Assembly: GCF_004340525.1 (NCBI RefSeq)
Contig: NZ_SLWX01000002.1
Location: forward strand, 124,001-188,000
Direction: 5' to 3'
DNA from: Chromatocurvus halotolerans
Lineage (GTDB): Bacteria > Pseudomonadota > Gammaproteobacteria > Pseudomonadales > Halieaceae
DNA: 64,000 nucleotides
The notes under the pieces are model-generated. The model was not told the DNA's origin, did not search any database, and saw only the letters and a program-made list of their open reading frames with translations. Within the stretch, counting starts at the first letter, position 1, and every line of letters begins with the position of its first letter. Made by a program: the position numbers and the translations under genes. This document shows positions 26,285-34,631 of the stretch, piece by piece.

Positions 26285-26791
26285 TCAGCGCGGGACTGCA
26301 CGCTGGGCGTCTGTGGTCGCATTTCCGGTGGTGCCGGTGATGCGCCAGTCGCTGCTCTCGCCCGCGTCCAGCAACCAGTGCCAGTTGTCTCCCACAGGAA
26401 CCGGAAGGCGGGCGGCGTAGCGTTCCGGACCGCTGCGACGCAGATCGATACGGATATCCCGGTCGGCCTCCATGGGATGCGAAAGCCGCAGTCGGAGCTC
26501 GGCAACCGCGGGCAGATCCTCGGTAACAACTGTGACAGTGTCTTCTGCTATCGCCAGACGGGCTGCATAGCCCCTTTCCCGGGCACGCTCGTCGCGTTCA
26601 AGTTGCCGGTTGATGGCGAGGCCGTCCTTGTAATAATCATCCGCCACCAGATCGTCAGAGCCGCGCACGGCGATGATCATGGTGGTGATGGCCGCAATAA
26701 CGACCGAGCCCGGCAGTACGATCAGGAACCAGGGCCAGAACTGTCGGTACCAGGGTTCCGGCGTACTGTCGTCAATCCGCGATTTCAGCAT
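26285..26791 (-). CDS. ccoH: FixH/CcoH-family protein
   Basis: Membrane protein of 168 residues with one N-terminal helix (PWFLIVLPGSVVIAAITTMI) and a periplasmic domain beginning DDLVADDYYKDGLAINRQLERDERA, the hallmark of FixH/CcoH. CcoH is required for stable assembly of cbb3 oxidase. The ATG overlaps the ccoG stop by one base (TAATG). Confidence 0.9.
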   Translation of the reverse strand: MLKSRIDDSTPEPWYRQFWPWFLIVLPGSVVIAAITTMIIAVRGSDDLVADDYYKDGLAINRQLERDERARERGYAARLAIAEDTVTVVTEDLPAVAELRLRLSHPMEADRDIRIDLRRSGPERYAARLPVPVGDNWHWLLDAGESSDWRITGTTGNATTDAQRAVPR

Positions 26792-28206
26792 TACCGCGGT
26801 CTCAGAAAGCGGCTGTCGGCTGAGATACGCAGCGAGGGCATGTCGCTGGAAATGGCCTCGAAAGTGATTTCTGTGCCGGGGGCATCCAGGTGCCGAGGCT
26901 GCGCACGTACTCGCAGGGTGATGGAGCGCACCTCGCCGGCGTCCAGTGCGTAACTGGCGTCGCCGATGATCTCGGCCTCGTCAATACCGTTGACGCTGAG
27001 GTCAAAGTCGTGCGGCTGGGTATCCATGTTCACCAGCTGGATGCGATACATGTTTTCGATATCGCCCGCCTGTGTCTCGACAAACAGGTTGTTGCGATCG
27101 CGGATGATGGTCATTTCCAGGGGCACCCGCGACACCACGTTGTAGCCGAATACGCCGATCATGAGGGTCAATACCGTGAGATAGCCGATGACCCGCGGCC
27201 TGGCCCAGTGCGTGGGTTTGCCTTCCAGCGCGTTTTCACTGGTGTAGCGGATCAGACCCGGCTCGTAGCCCATCTTGTCCATCACGGAGTCGCAGGCATC
27301 GATACACAGCGCGCAGCCGATGCACTCGTACTGCAGACCCTGACGGATATCGATGCCGGTCGGACAGACCTGTACGCACAGGTCGCAATCGATGCAGTCG
27401 CCGAGGCCCAGGGCTGCCGGGTCCGCGGAGCGCTTGCGCGAACCGCGCGGCTCACCGCGGGCCGGATCGTAGGAGACGATCAGGGTATCGCGATCGAACA
27501 TGACAGACTGGAAGCGCGCATAGGGACACATGTAGGTGCATACCTGCTCGCGCATCCAGCCGGCATTGATATAGGTGGCGAGAGTGAAGAACAGCGTCCA
27601 GAGGGCCTGCCACTTGCCCGTGGACAGGGTAGCCAGCTCAACCGTCAGTTCACGCACCGGGTAGAAGTAGCCGACGAAAGTCAGACCGGTCATAAAGGCG
27701 ACGAACAGCCAGCCACCGTGCTTGGTGGCCTTGCGCATGGCCTTGCCGACAGTCCAGGGCGCCTTGTCCAGCTTGATGCGCTGATTGCGGCTGCCCTCGG
27801 TCTTCTGCTCGATCCACATGAAGATACTGGTCCACACGGTCTGCGGGCAGCTATAGCCGCACCAGACCCGGCCTGCCACCACGGTAACCGCGAACAGGCC
27901 GAAGGCCGCAATAATGAGCAAAAAGGCCAGCAGCGGAAAATCCTGTGGCCAGAAGGTCAACGTGAAGATGTGGAACTTGCGCTCAGGCAGATCGAACCAT
28001 ACCGCCTGGCGGCCATTCACCGAGATCCACGGCAGCAGGAAATAGGCAATCAGCAGTGGCCAGCCGGTATACAGGCGCAGGCGCTGGTAGAAGCCTTCTA
28101 TTTTGCGCGTGTAGATTTTCTCGCGCTTCTGGTAAAGATCGAGCTCGGCAACTTCGGCAGGCGCGAGCTCTTCAACGTCGATCAGTTCGGGGTCTTTGTC
28201 AGCCAT
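26791..28206 (-). CDS. ccoG: CcoG (FixG), cbb3 oxidase accessory iron-sulfur protein
   Basis: Membrane iron-sulfur protein of 471 residues, implicated in copper reduction for cbb3 oxidase assembly. The first half has about five membrane helices, with VWCGYSCPQTVWT and EQVCTYMCPYARFQSVMFD. Two 4Fe-4S motifs follow: CIDCDLCVQVCPTGIDIR and CIGCALCIDACDSVMDKMG. The C-terminal ~120 residues form the periplasmic FixG_C domain. It lies 67 bases after ccoP. Confidence 0.96.
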   Translation of the reverse strand: MADKDPELIDVEELAPAEVAELDLYQKREKIYTRKIEGFYQRLRLYTGWPLLIAYFLLPWISVNGRQAVWFDLPERKFHIFTLTFWPQDFPLLAFLLIIAAFGLFAVTVVAGRVWCGYSCPQTVWTSIFMWIEQKTEGSRNQRIKLDKAPWTVGKAMRKATKHGGWLFVAFMTGLTFVGYFYPVRELTVELATLSTGKWQALWTLFFTLATYINAGWMREQVCTYMCPYARFQSVMFDRDTLIVSYDPARGEPRGSRKRSADPAALGLGDCIDCDLCVQVCPTGIDIRQGLQYECIGCALCIDACDSVMDKMGYEPGLIRYTSENALEGKPTHWARPRVIGYLTVLTLMIGVFGYNVVSRVPLEMTIIRDRNNLFVETQAGDIENMYRIQLVNMDTQPHDFDLSVNGIDEAEIIGDASYALDAGEVRSITLRVRAQPRHLDAPGTEITFEAISSDMPSLRISADSRFLRPR

Positions 28207-28246
28207 AATTCCTTCTCGCCCGGGGGACGATTACTGCAGGATGTGC

Positions 28247-28272
28247 GGGGCGCCGCCGGGCCGGCGTGCCCC
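28247..28272 (-). other. Imperfect GC hairpin right after ccoP
   Basis: GGGGC and GCCCC flank an inner CGCC/GGCG stem, one base after the ccoP stop codon and before ccoG. There is no T-run, so it could be an mRNA-stabilising or partially attenuating structure that separates oxidase from assembly-gene expression. Confidence 0.35.
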
Positions 28273-28273
28273 G

Positions 28274-29149
28274 TCAGTTGCCCAGGCCGTAAATGTAAGC
28301 GGTGAGAATGTGGATCTTGTCTTCCGTGAGATTCTCGCCATAAGCCGGCATCTTGCCATTGCGGCCAACGCGCAGGGTATGTGCAATCTGCTCCTCTGTG
28401 CCACCGTACAGCCATATGCCGTTGGTCAGGTTGGGTGCACCCATGGCCACGTTGCCCTTGCCTTCAGCGCCGTGGCAGGCCACGCAGTAGGTCTGGAAAT
28501 GCTTCTCACCAAGTTTGGCCTTTTCCGGATCGGCGCTGCGCCGGTTTAGCGACAGCACGTATTCGGTGGTTTCAGCGATACCGTCGTCGCCCAGTATGTC
28601 TCTCCAGGCAGGCATGGCGGCGTTGCGCCCGTTTACCAGCGTGTGCTTGATGGCGTCGGGTGTGCCGCCCCACAGCCAGTCCTCGTCTGCCAGATTGGGG
28701 AAGCCATAGGCACCGCGTGCGTCGAGTCCGTGGCACTGGGAGCAATTGTTGCTGTAAAGCCGCTGGCCCATGCGCATGACCTTGGAGTCCTGGGCGATTT
28801 CCTCAACAGGCAGCGCCAGATAGCGATCGCGCATGGCGCGAAACTGCGCCTCCGCGGCCGCGACTTCCTCATCGTGCTGCTCGATCTGGGTCCAGCCCAG
28901 AACGCCCTTGAAGTTGCCCATGCCAGGGTAGAAGATCAGGTAACCGATTCCCCAGACAATCGTGATGACGAACATGGCAAACCACCAGGCAGGGAGCGGG
29001 TTGTCGTATTCCTCGATGCCATCGTGGCTGTGTCCCGTGGTCTGGTCTATTTCCTTGGGCTGTTTGCGGTTGGCAAACAGGATCCAGACGAGACCGGCGA
29101 TGGTCACGATCGTCAGGACAATGATCCAGCTGCTCCAGAAGGTCGTCAT
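28274..29149 (-). CDS. ccoP: CcoP, dihaem c-type cytochrome subunit of cbb3 oxidase
   Basis: Subunit III of the cbb3 terminal oxidase, 291 residues. It has an N-terminal helix, then FixP_N motif HSHDGIEEYDNPLPAWW and a second helix, followed by two cytochrome c domains. The haem sites are NNCSQCHGLDARG and TYCVACHGAEGKG, with Met ligands in MPAW and KMPAYG. It accepts electrons and passes them to CcoO. Its start overlaps the ccoQ stop by four bases (ATGA). Confidence 0.96.
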   Translation of the reverse strand: MTTFWSSWIIVLTIVTIAGLVWILFANRKQPKEIDQTTGHSHDGIEEYDNPLPAWWFAMFVITIVWGIGYLIFYPGMGNFKGVLGWTQIEQHDEEVAAAEAQFRAMRDRYLALPVEEIAQDSKVMRMGQRLYSNNCSQCHGLDARGAYGFPNLADEDWLWGGTPDAIKHTLVNGRNAAMPAWRDILGDDGIAETTEYVLSLNRRSADPEKAKLGEKHFQTYCVACHGAEGKGNVAMGAPNLTNGIWLYGGTEEQIAHTLRVGRNGKMPAYGENLTEDKIHILTAYIYGLGN

Positions 29150-29331
29150 TGCTGCTTTTCCTCTTGCTCGCGCTGCGGCTCGTCCGGCGCGGATTCTTCG
29201 TCGGCGAACGGCAGGTTGGCTGCCTCATCGAAAGTCTTCTTGCGCTTGCTGCTGTAGGCCCAGATGCACAGTCCGATAAAGGCCATGAACAGGAATAGCG
29301 TGCTCAGTCCACGCAGATCATTAATATCCAT
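29146..29331 (-). CDS. ccoQ: CcoQ (FixQ), small subunit of cbb3 oxidase
   Basis: Single-helix membrane protein of 61 residues (MDINDLRGLSTLFLFMAF IGLCIWAYSSKRKKTF) with an acidic C-terminal tail; it stabilises the cbb3 complex. The ATG at 29331 is chosen over an upstream reading that would overlap ccoO. It sits between ccoO and ccoP, seven bases after the former. Confidence 0.93.
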   Translation of the reverse strand: MDINDLRGLSTLFLFMAFIGLCIWAYSSKRKKTFDEAANLPFADEESAPDEPQREQEEKQQ

Positions 29332-29338
29332 ACCACTC

Positions 29339-29947
29339 CTAGCGGCGCGACTGTATGAGTGTGCCCATACCCTGCAGGTAGGCGACCAGCGCATCGATTT
29401 CCTTCCTGCCGTTTACAACCGAGCTTGCGTTGGCAATGTCATCATCGGTGTAGGGCACACCGAGCCTGCGCAGTGCGCGCATTTTTTTCGGCGTCCGTTC
29501 AGCGTTGATTTCGTCCCGGAACAGCCACGGGTAGGCCGGCATGTTCGACTCGGGGACGACATCCCGCGGGTTGTACAGGTGTGCCCGATGCCAGTCGTCG
29601 CTGTAGCGCTCACCGACACGGGCCAGATCAGGCCCGGTGCGCTTGGAGCCCCACAGGTGAGGATGATCGTAGACAAACTCGCCGGCGACGGAATAGTGGC
29701 CGTAGCGTTCGGTTTCGGCGCGCAGCGGGCGAATCATCTGCGAGTGACAGGTATTGCATCCCTCGCGAATGTAGATGTCACGGCCCTCAAGCTGAAGCGC
29801 CGGGTAGGGCTTCAGCCCTGCGACCGGCTCGTTGGTTTCCTTGGAGAACATCAGCGGGACCAGCTCGACCAGGGTGCCGAAGCTGATCGCCACAATGATC
29901 AGAATGATCATGATGCCGACGTTCTTCTCGACCTTTTCATGTTTCAT
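29339..29947 (-). CDS. ccoO: CcoO, monohaem cytochrome c subunit of cbb3 oxidase
   Basis: Subunit II of the oxidase, 202 residues. It has one N-terminal membrane anchor ([19 protein letters not shown]) and a haem c site [13 protein letters not shown]. The conserved [16 protein letters not shown] and the Met ligand region [12 protein letters not shown] are also present. It relays electrons to CcoN. It begins 11 bases after ccoN. Confidence 0.96.
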   Translation of the reverse strand: MKHEKVEKNVGIMIILIIVAISFGTLVELVPLMFSKETNEPVAGLKPYPALQLEGRDIYIREGCNTCHSQMIRPLRAETERYGHYSVAGEFVYDHPHLWGSKRTGPDLARVGERYSDDWHRAHLYNPRDVVPESNMPAYPWLFRDEINAERTPKKMRALRRLGVPYTDDDIANASSVVNGRKEIDALVAYLQGMGTLIQSRR

Positions 29948-29958
29948 TACTGGCGCTC

Positions 29959-31398
29959 CTAAGCCGCGCTGGCGCTGGTTGCCGGTACCTGTACAGGCAC
30001 ATCGCGGCGAGTGGTCATATAGACGTTATAGGCCATGATCAGCATGCCGCCGAGGAAGATGGCGCCGCCGAGCACCCGCACCACGTAACCGGGGTAGCTG
30101 GCGGCAACACCCTCCACGAAGGCGTAGGTGAGCGTGCCATCCTGGTTGTAGGCGCGCCACATCAGGCCCTGCATGATGCCGTTCACCCACATGGATGCGA
30201 TGTAAAGTACCGTGCCGATGGTCGACATCCAGAAGTGCACGTTGATCAGACTGATGCTGTACATGCGTTCACGATTATAGAGCACGGGGATCAGGTGATA
30301 GAGCGAGCCAATGGTGATCATGGCCACCCAGCCCAGCGCGCCCGAGTGCACGTGGCCGATTGTCCAGTCCGTGTAGTGCGACAGGGCGTTCACCGTCTTG
30401 ATAGCCATCATCGGGCCCTCAAAGGTCGACATGCCGTAGAAAGACAGGCTGACCACGAGGAAGCGCAGGATGGGGTCGTCACGGAGTTTGTGCCAGGCGC
30501 CGGAGAGGGTCATGATGCCGTTGATCATGCCGCCCCAGGACGGCGCCAGCAGGATGATGCTCATCACCATACCCAGGCTCTGTGCCCAGTCGGGCAGTGC
30601 CGTATAGTGCAGATGGTGTGGACCGGCCCAGATGTACACGGCGACCAGCGCCCAGAAATGCACGATACTCAGGCGATAGGAGTATATGGGGCGATCGGCC
30701 TGCTTGGGCACGAAATAATACATGATGCCGAGAAAGCCGGCGGTCAGGAAAAAGCCCACCGCGTTATGTCCGTACCACCATTGCACCATCGCGTCGACGG
30801 TGCCGGCATACGCCGAGTAGGACTTGGTCATGTCCACAGGCATGGACGCGCTATTGATGATGTGCAGCACGGCGACCGTGACGATGAAGGCACCAAAAAA
30901 CCAGTTCGCCACGTAGATGTGGCTGGTCTTGCGCTTCGTGATTGTGCCGAAGAAAACCACCGCGTAGGAAACCCAAACGATGGCGATCAGGACATCGATC
31001 GGCCACTCCAGCTCGGCGTATTCCTTGGAGCTGGTGAGGCCGAGAGGCAGTGTGACAGCAGCTGCGACAATGACGGCCTGCCAGCCCCAGAAGGTGAAGG
31101 CGGCGAGCCGATCAGAGATCAGCCTCACCTGGCAGGTGCGCTGGACAACGTAATAGGACGTTGCAAAAAGCGCCGAGCCGCCGAAAGCAAAGATAACGGC
31201 GTTGGTATGCAGTGGTCGAAGACGGCCAAAGCTGGTCCAGGGCAGGTCGAAATTCAGCGCCGGCCAGGCCAGCTGCGCCGCGATGAGGACGCCGACAAGC
31301 ATGCCGACGATGCCCCAGACGACGGTCATGATCGCGAACTGTCGCACCACCTTGTAGTTGTAGACGGGGTGCTCCAGGTCAGAATTGAGCTCAGTCAT
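29959..31398 (-). CDS. ccoN: CcoN, catalytic subunit I of cbb3-type cytochrome c oxidase
   Basis: The 479-residue haem-copper oxidase subunit that reduces oxygen with high affinity. About twelve membrane helices are expected. Haem and copper ligands are visible: [12 protein letters not shown] (low-spin haem His), [15 protein letters not shown] and [25 protein letters not shown] (copper His residues and the His/Tyr region), and [12 protein letters not shown] (haem b3/b His pair). No FNR box is seen in its own 83-base upstream gap; the one ahead of the Yip1 gene is the likely control site for the whole unit. Confidence 0.97.
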   Translation of the reverse strand: MTELNSDLEHPVYNYKVVRQFAIMTVVWGIVGMLVGVLIAAQLAWPALNFDLPWTSFGRLRPLHTNAVIFAFGGSALFATSYYVVQRTCQVRLISDRLAAFTFWGWQAVIVAAAVTLPLGLTSSKEYAELEWPIDVLIAIVWVSYAVVFFGTITKRKTSHIYVANWFFGAFIVTVAVLHIINSASMPVDMTKSYSAYAGTVDAMVQWWYGHNAVGFFLTAGFLGIMYYFVPKQADRPIYSYRLSIVHFWALVAVYIWAGPHHLHYTALPDWAQSLGMVMSIILLAPSWGGMINGIMTLSGAWHKLRDDPILRFLVVSLSFYGMSTFEGPMMAIKTVNALSHYTDWTIGHVHSGALGWVAMITIGSLYHLIPVLYNRERMYSISLINVHFWMSTIGTVLYIASMWVNGIMQGLMWRAYNQDGTLTYAFVEGVAASYPGYVVRVLGGAIFLGGMLIMAYNVYMTTRRDVPVQVPATSASAA

Positions 31399-31481
31399 GG
31401 TGTTGTTCCGTTCCGATGGATTCGAGCGGGTTGAATGCGTGGTTGCGTAATTCTAGTGGTTTCCGCGCCGGAATGGTGGTC

Positions 31482-32087
31482 TCAGCCATCAGTGAAAGCC
31501 GGAGCCGCCCCGTAATCCCAGGCAAGGATCGAAATCACCATGATGCTGACCAGCACCACCATGGCAATGGCCAGCACGGCGCTGGAGAACAGGAAGCCGC
31601 GCTCCTCCGGGATTTTCATCATGATGGGGATGCCAAGATACATGAGGTAGACGGACCAGCTGATGGCGACAACACCGATCAGCAGGTCGAGCCAGAGCGT
31701 GGGATAAAATCCCACGAGGCCAGTCACGAACAGCGGCGTCGCGGTCAGGCCCGCGATCACGATTCCCTTGGGCACGGTCGACTCCGCGCCGTAGGTTTGC
31801 GACATCCAGTGAATGAAGTAGCCGATGATGGCGACGCTGCCCACCATCACCAGGTAAAAAAGCAGGCTTATCTGGAAGGCACTCTCCGTTGTCAGGCGCA
31901 CAACGTTACCTTGAAGCCCCGTGGTCCAGCCGACCTTGCTGGTGCCGAAATACCAGGCGATGGCGGGGAACAGCGCCAGAATGCATGGGTATAGCACGAG
32001 GACGTTGCGCGACTTTTCCGGAAGCTTTGCGACAATGCGCCATTGTGTGCTGGGTCTGAGCAGGAGACCGATGGTGTGCTGGATCAT
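31482..32087 (-). CDS. Yip1-family membrane protein preceding ccoNOQP
   Basis: Integral membrane protein of 201 residues with about five helices (for example VLYPCILALFPAIAWYFG and FQISLLFYLVMVGSVAIIGYF). It matches the bacterial Yip1/DUF1282 family, whose function is not known. The ATG at 32087 gives a normal N-terminus (MIQHTIGLLLRPSTQWR). It is 83 bases upstream of ccoN on the same strand with no promoter-like element between, and an FNR box lies 61 bases before its start. It is thus probably the first gene of the cbb3 operon, suggesting a role in oxidase assembly or membrane environment (inference). Confidence 0.82.
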   Translation of the reverse strand: MIQHTIGLLLRPSTQWRIVAKLPEKSRNVLVLYPCILALFPAIAWYFGTSKVGWTTGLQGNVVRLTTESAFQISLLFYLVMVGSVAIIGYFIHWMSQTYGAESTVPKGIVIAGLTATPLFVTGLVGFYPTLWLDLLIGVVAISWSVYLMYLGIPIMMKIPEERGFLFSSAVLAIAMVVLVSIMVISILAWDYGAAPAFTDG

Positions 32088-32120
32088 GTGTCGGGAATCC
32101 CCGTGGGTTTCAGGTTGCAT

Positions 32121-32161
32121 AGTGTAGCGGCAACGTGCCGCCGTTTGTTGATGCAGGTCAA
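32121..32161 (-). promoter_or_regulatory. FNR/Anr-dependent promoter of the Yip1-ccoNOQP unit
   Basis: TTGATGCAGGTCAA reads on the + strand at 32148-32161 (reverse complement TTGACCTGCATCAA), a full TTGAY-N4-RTCAA site. On the minus strand TACACT (32126-32121) is a -10 candidate, centred 31 bases from the box. That is the spacing of class II FNR promoters. The site is 61 bases before the Yip1 start. Confidence 0.84.
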
Positions 32162-32249
32162 GTCTGCCGGGCAAGCCATTCGGTGTAGACCGGCCGCACC
32201 GTCTGGACGAATGTATACCACGAGCGGGACGCGCATGGGGTGATGCCGT

Positions 32250-33005
32250 CTATTCGCCGCTGGTAAGCTGTCTCAGGGCCGCTTCGTCGAGAATACGGAT
32301 TTCACGGTTGCTCACGTCAACGATTTCTGACTTCTGCAGCCTCGTGAACACCCGGCTGACGGTTTCCACGGTGAGGCCGAGATAGTTGCCGATATCCACG
32401 CGGGACATGCTCAGGCGAAATTGCGTCGCACTGAGACGACGGCGGGCGTTGCGCATTGAGATGCTCAGAAGCAGCGCGGCGATGCGCGCATCCGCAGAGC
32501 TTTTGCTCAGCAGCGTAATCAACTGCTGGTCCTCGGTGATCTCCCGGCTCATGAGCTGGAAGAAATGCCGCTGTAACTGCGGCATGCTGGCGCTCAGCTT
32601 CTCCAGCGACGAGAACGGGATTTCGCAGACCGCCGAGGTTTCGAGCGCGCGTGCCGATGAAGCATGACGACTCTGGCTGATGCCATCCATGCCGACAATC
32701 TCTCCCGGAAAATAGAACCCGGTGACCTGCTCCCGACCGTCGTCAGTCATGCGGTAGGCCTTGAGCGTGCCCGACCGTACCGCGTAGACCGAGCCGAAGT
32801 CATCGCCCTGGCGATAAAGATGCCCACCTTTCTGCAGGGGACGCCCGCGCTGGATGATTCTGTCAAGCTCCTCGATATCGCGGGATTCCAGAGAAAAAGG
32901 TAGACAAATGCTGTTCAGACGACAGTCGCTGCAGTTGGCGGAAAACTCATGGCTGCAGGCCAGCGGCTCCTGGCGACTGACCTTGATCGGCGCTTGCGAT
33001 GTCAT
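32250..33005 (-). CDS. anr: FNR/Anr-family oxygen-sensing transcription factor
   Basis: Crp/Fnr-type regulator of 251 residues that holds a 4Fe-4S cluster under low oxygen and then binds TTGAT-N4-ATCAA sites. Cluster ligands are present: the N-terminal NCSDCRLNSIC (C-x2-C-x5-C) and a fourth Cys in SAVCEIPF. The recognition helix LGLTVETVSRVFTRL has the E..SR triad of FNR. ATG at 33005 is preferred; a GTG at 33014 is in frame. It lies between hemN and the Yip1-cbb3 unit, as in Pseudomonas where anr, hemN and cco genes are neighbours. The three boxes in this window are its likely targets. Confidence 0.95.
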   Translation of the reverse strand: MTSQAPIKVSRQEPLACSHEFSANCSDCRLNSICLPFSLESRDIEELDRIIQRGRPLQKGGHLYRQGDDFGSVYAVRSGTLKAYRMTDDGREQVTGFYFPGEIVGMDGISQSRHASSARALETSAVCEIPFSSLEKLSASMPQLQRHFFQLMSREITEDQQLITLLSKSSADARIAALLLSISMRNARRRLSATQFRLSMSRVDIGNYLGLTVETVSRVFTRLQKSEIVDVSNREIRILDEAALRQLTSGE

Positions 33006-33106
33006 GGAATGCACCCCGAAACTGAGGTGTAAACGCTATAGCGCTACTGCCCCGGAGTCAAGGTCTCTGCCGCTCCCCCCTCCCGGGGCGGCGATCCGGC
33101 CGTGCC

Positions 33107-34534
33107 TCACACGGTGGCGGAAAAACGGCCGCCCGACGCCACATCAGCGGCGAGATAACCATCAAAAGGCATGCAGATATTGCGCAGGAAGGGCCGGCCG
33201 GCGGGCTCTACCCGGAGTTCGGTGTCGCCCAGTGTCACCAGGCCGTCGCCTGCCAGCGGGGTGAGTGCGTCCAGCGCGTCGGCAAAATGGCGGTCAAAGT
33301 CGACGCCGAAGCGCGTGCCGGTGTCTGCCTTGTTCAGGTGCAGGTCACAGATAAGTGACATGATCACGTGGCGCCGCAGCCGGTCTTCGGCGTTCATTTC
33401 GTAACCGCGCCGCAGCGGTAGCTCGCCCTGGTCCACCAGACCGTAGTAACTGTCCAGCTGAGGTGCATTCTGCAGGTAGAAGTTGCCGATCTGGCTGATA
33501 GCGGACACGCCGAGGCCCAGGGTGTCTTCCGCCAGACGCAGCGAGTAGCCCTGGAAGTTGCGCTGCAGTCTGCCGCGGGACTGGGCCTGCGCCAGTTCGT
33601 CGTGGGGCAGCACAAAGTGATCCATGCCAATGTGCAGGTAGCCCGCGCTCTCCAGCGTTGATGCGATGAGCTCCGCCAGGCGCAGCTTGTCTTCCGGTGA
33701 GGGAAGGGCCAGCCGGTCAATCGCTCGCTGTGAGGAGAATCGCTCGGGCAGGTGGGCATAGTTGTAGCTGGCAATTCGGTCCGGGCGCAGCCGCAGCACA
33801 TCCTCCAGCGACTCTTCCATGCTGTCGACGGTCTGGAAGGGCAGGCCGTAGATGAGATCGAAGCTGAGAGAGCGGAAGCCGTGCTCGCGCGCCGCATCCA
33901 CCAGGGTGGCGACGCTCTCGGGTGTCTGTATCCGGTTGATCGCGCGCTGCACGCGTGGGTCGAAATCCTGGATACCGAGACTCAGTCGATTGAAGCCGAG
34001 CCCCTTGAGCAGGGCAATGGTCGACACATCGACCGTTCGCGGATCAATCTCGATGGCGTATTCCCGCTCAGCTGTGCTCTGGAGGGCGAAGTGCCGGGAC
34101 AGTGCGTGCATCAGGCGGGTCATTTCACCGCTGTCGAGATAGGTTGGCGTGCCACCGCCCCAGTGCATCTGGGTGATGGGCCGCCGGTCGCCGACAATTT
34201 TTGACTGCATGGCGATCTCGAGCTCCAGGCGGTCGAGGTAATCACTGGCCACGCCGCGTCGGCGCGTTACCACTTTGTTGCAGGCGCAGTAATAGCAGAT
34301 GTCGTTGCAGAACGGCACGTGAATATACAGCGACAGTGGGCGCGTGCCGGCATCCGTTTCCGCCTGCCAGTCGAGGTAGCGTTCCCTCGGGAAACTCTCG
34401 CTGAAGTGTGGCGCTGTCGGGTAGGACGTGTAGCGCGGCCCGCGGCAGGCGTACTTGCGCGCCAGTGCAATGTTCGCGTCGCCATGCGCTGGTTTTTCCT
34501 TCTGCGGGATCACAAGGGGCTGTGTGTGTTGCAT
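33107..34534 (-). CDS. hemN: Oxygen-independent coproporphyrinogen III oxidase HemN
   Basis: Radical-SAM enzyme of 475 residues that decarboxylates coproporphyrinogen III to protoporphyrinogen IX without oxygen, supplying haem for cbb3 oxidase at low oxygen. The cluster motif FCNDICYYCACNK (CxxxCxxC plus the extra Cys of HemN) lies near residue 70. GGGTPTYL, RLSLGIQDFD and the HemN C-terminal domain follow. It is preceded by its own FNR box and followed by the anr gene on the same strand. Confidence 0.96.
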   Translation of the reverse strand: MQHTQPLVIPQKEKPAHGDANIALARKYACRGPRYTSYPTAPHFSESFPRERYLDWQAETDAGTRPLSLYIHVPFCNDICYYCACNKVVTRRRGVASDYLDRLELEIAMQSKIVGDRRPITQMHWGGGTPTYLDSGEMTRLMHALSRHFALQSTAEREYAIEIDPRTVDVSTIALLKGLGFNRLSLGIQDFDPRVQRAINRIQTPESVATLVDAAREHGFRSLSFDLIYGLPFQTVDSMEESLEDVLRLRPDRIASYNYAHLPERFSSQRAIDRLALPSPEDKLRLAELIASTLESAGYLHIGMDHFVLPHDELAQAQSRGRLQRNFQGYSLRLAEDTLGLGVSAISQIGNFYLQNAPQLDSYYGLVDQGELPLRRGYEMNAEDRLRRHVIMSLICDLHLNKADTGTRFGVDFDRHFADALDALTPLAGDGLVTLGDTELRVEPAGRPFLRNICMPFDGYLAADVASGGRFSATV

Positions 34535-34570
34535 GAGATATCACCGGCTGCTTATGTCTATGTTGTGTTC

Positions 34571-34612
34571 AGGCTAGCAGTGGTATTGGTTGTCCGCGTT
34601 GATTTACGTCAA
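34571..34612 (-). promoter_or_regulatory. FNR/Anr-dependent promoter of hemN
   Basis: TTGATTTACGTCAA at 34599-34612 matches TTGAY-N4-RTCAA exactly. On the minus strand TAGCCT (34576-34571) is the -10 candidate, centred 32 bases away. The box centre is 71 bases before the hemN ATG. hemN is an FNR/Anr target in many proteobacteria. Confidence 0.85.
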
Positions 34613-34631
34613 GGAGGCGCGTCGTGGTCCT

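Noticed and set aside
26890-28305. 471-codon open frame on the + strand
   Set aside because: It is antisense to ccoG, whose iron-sulfur motifs are unmistakable.
31385-31398. TTGAGCTCAGTCAT, FNR-like sequence at the ccoN start codon
   Set aside because: Both half-sites deviate from TTGAY/RTCAA, and the site covers the start codon, so it would not act as an activator site.
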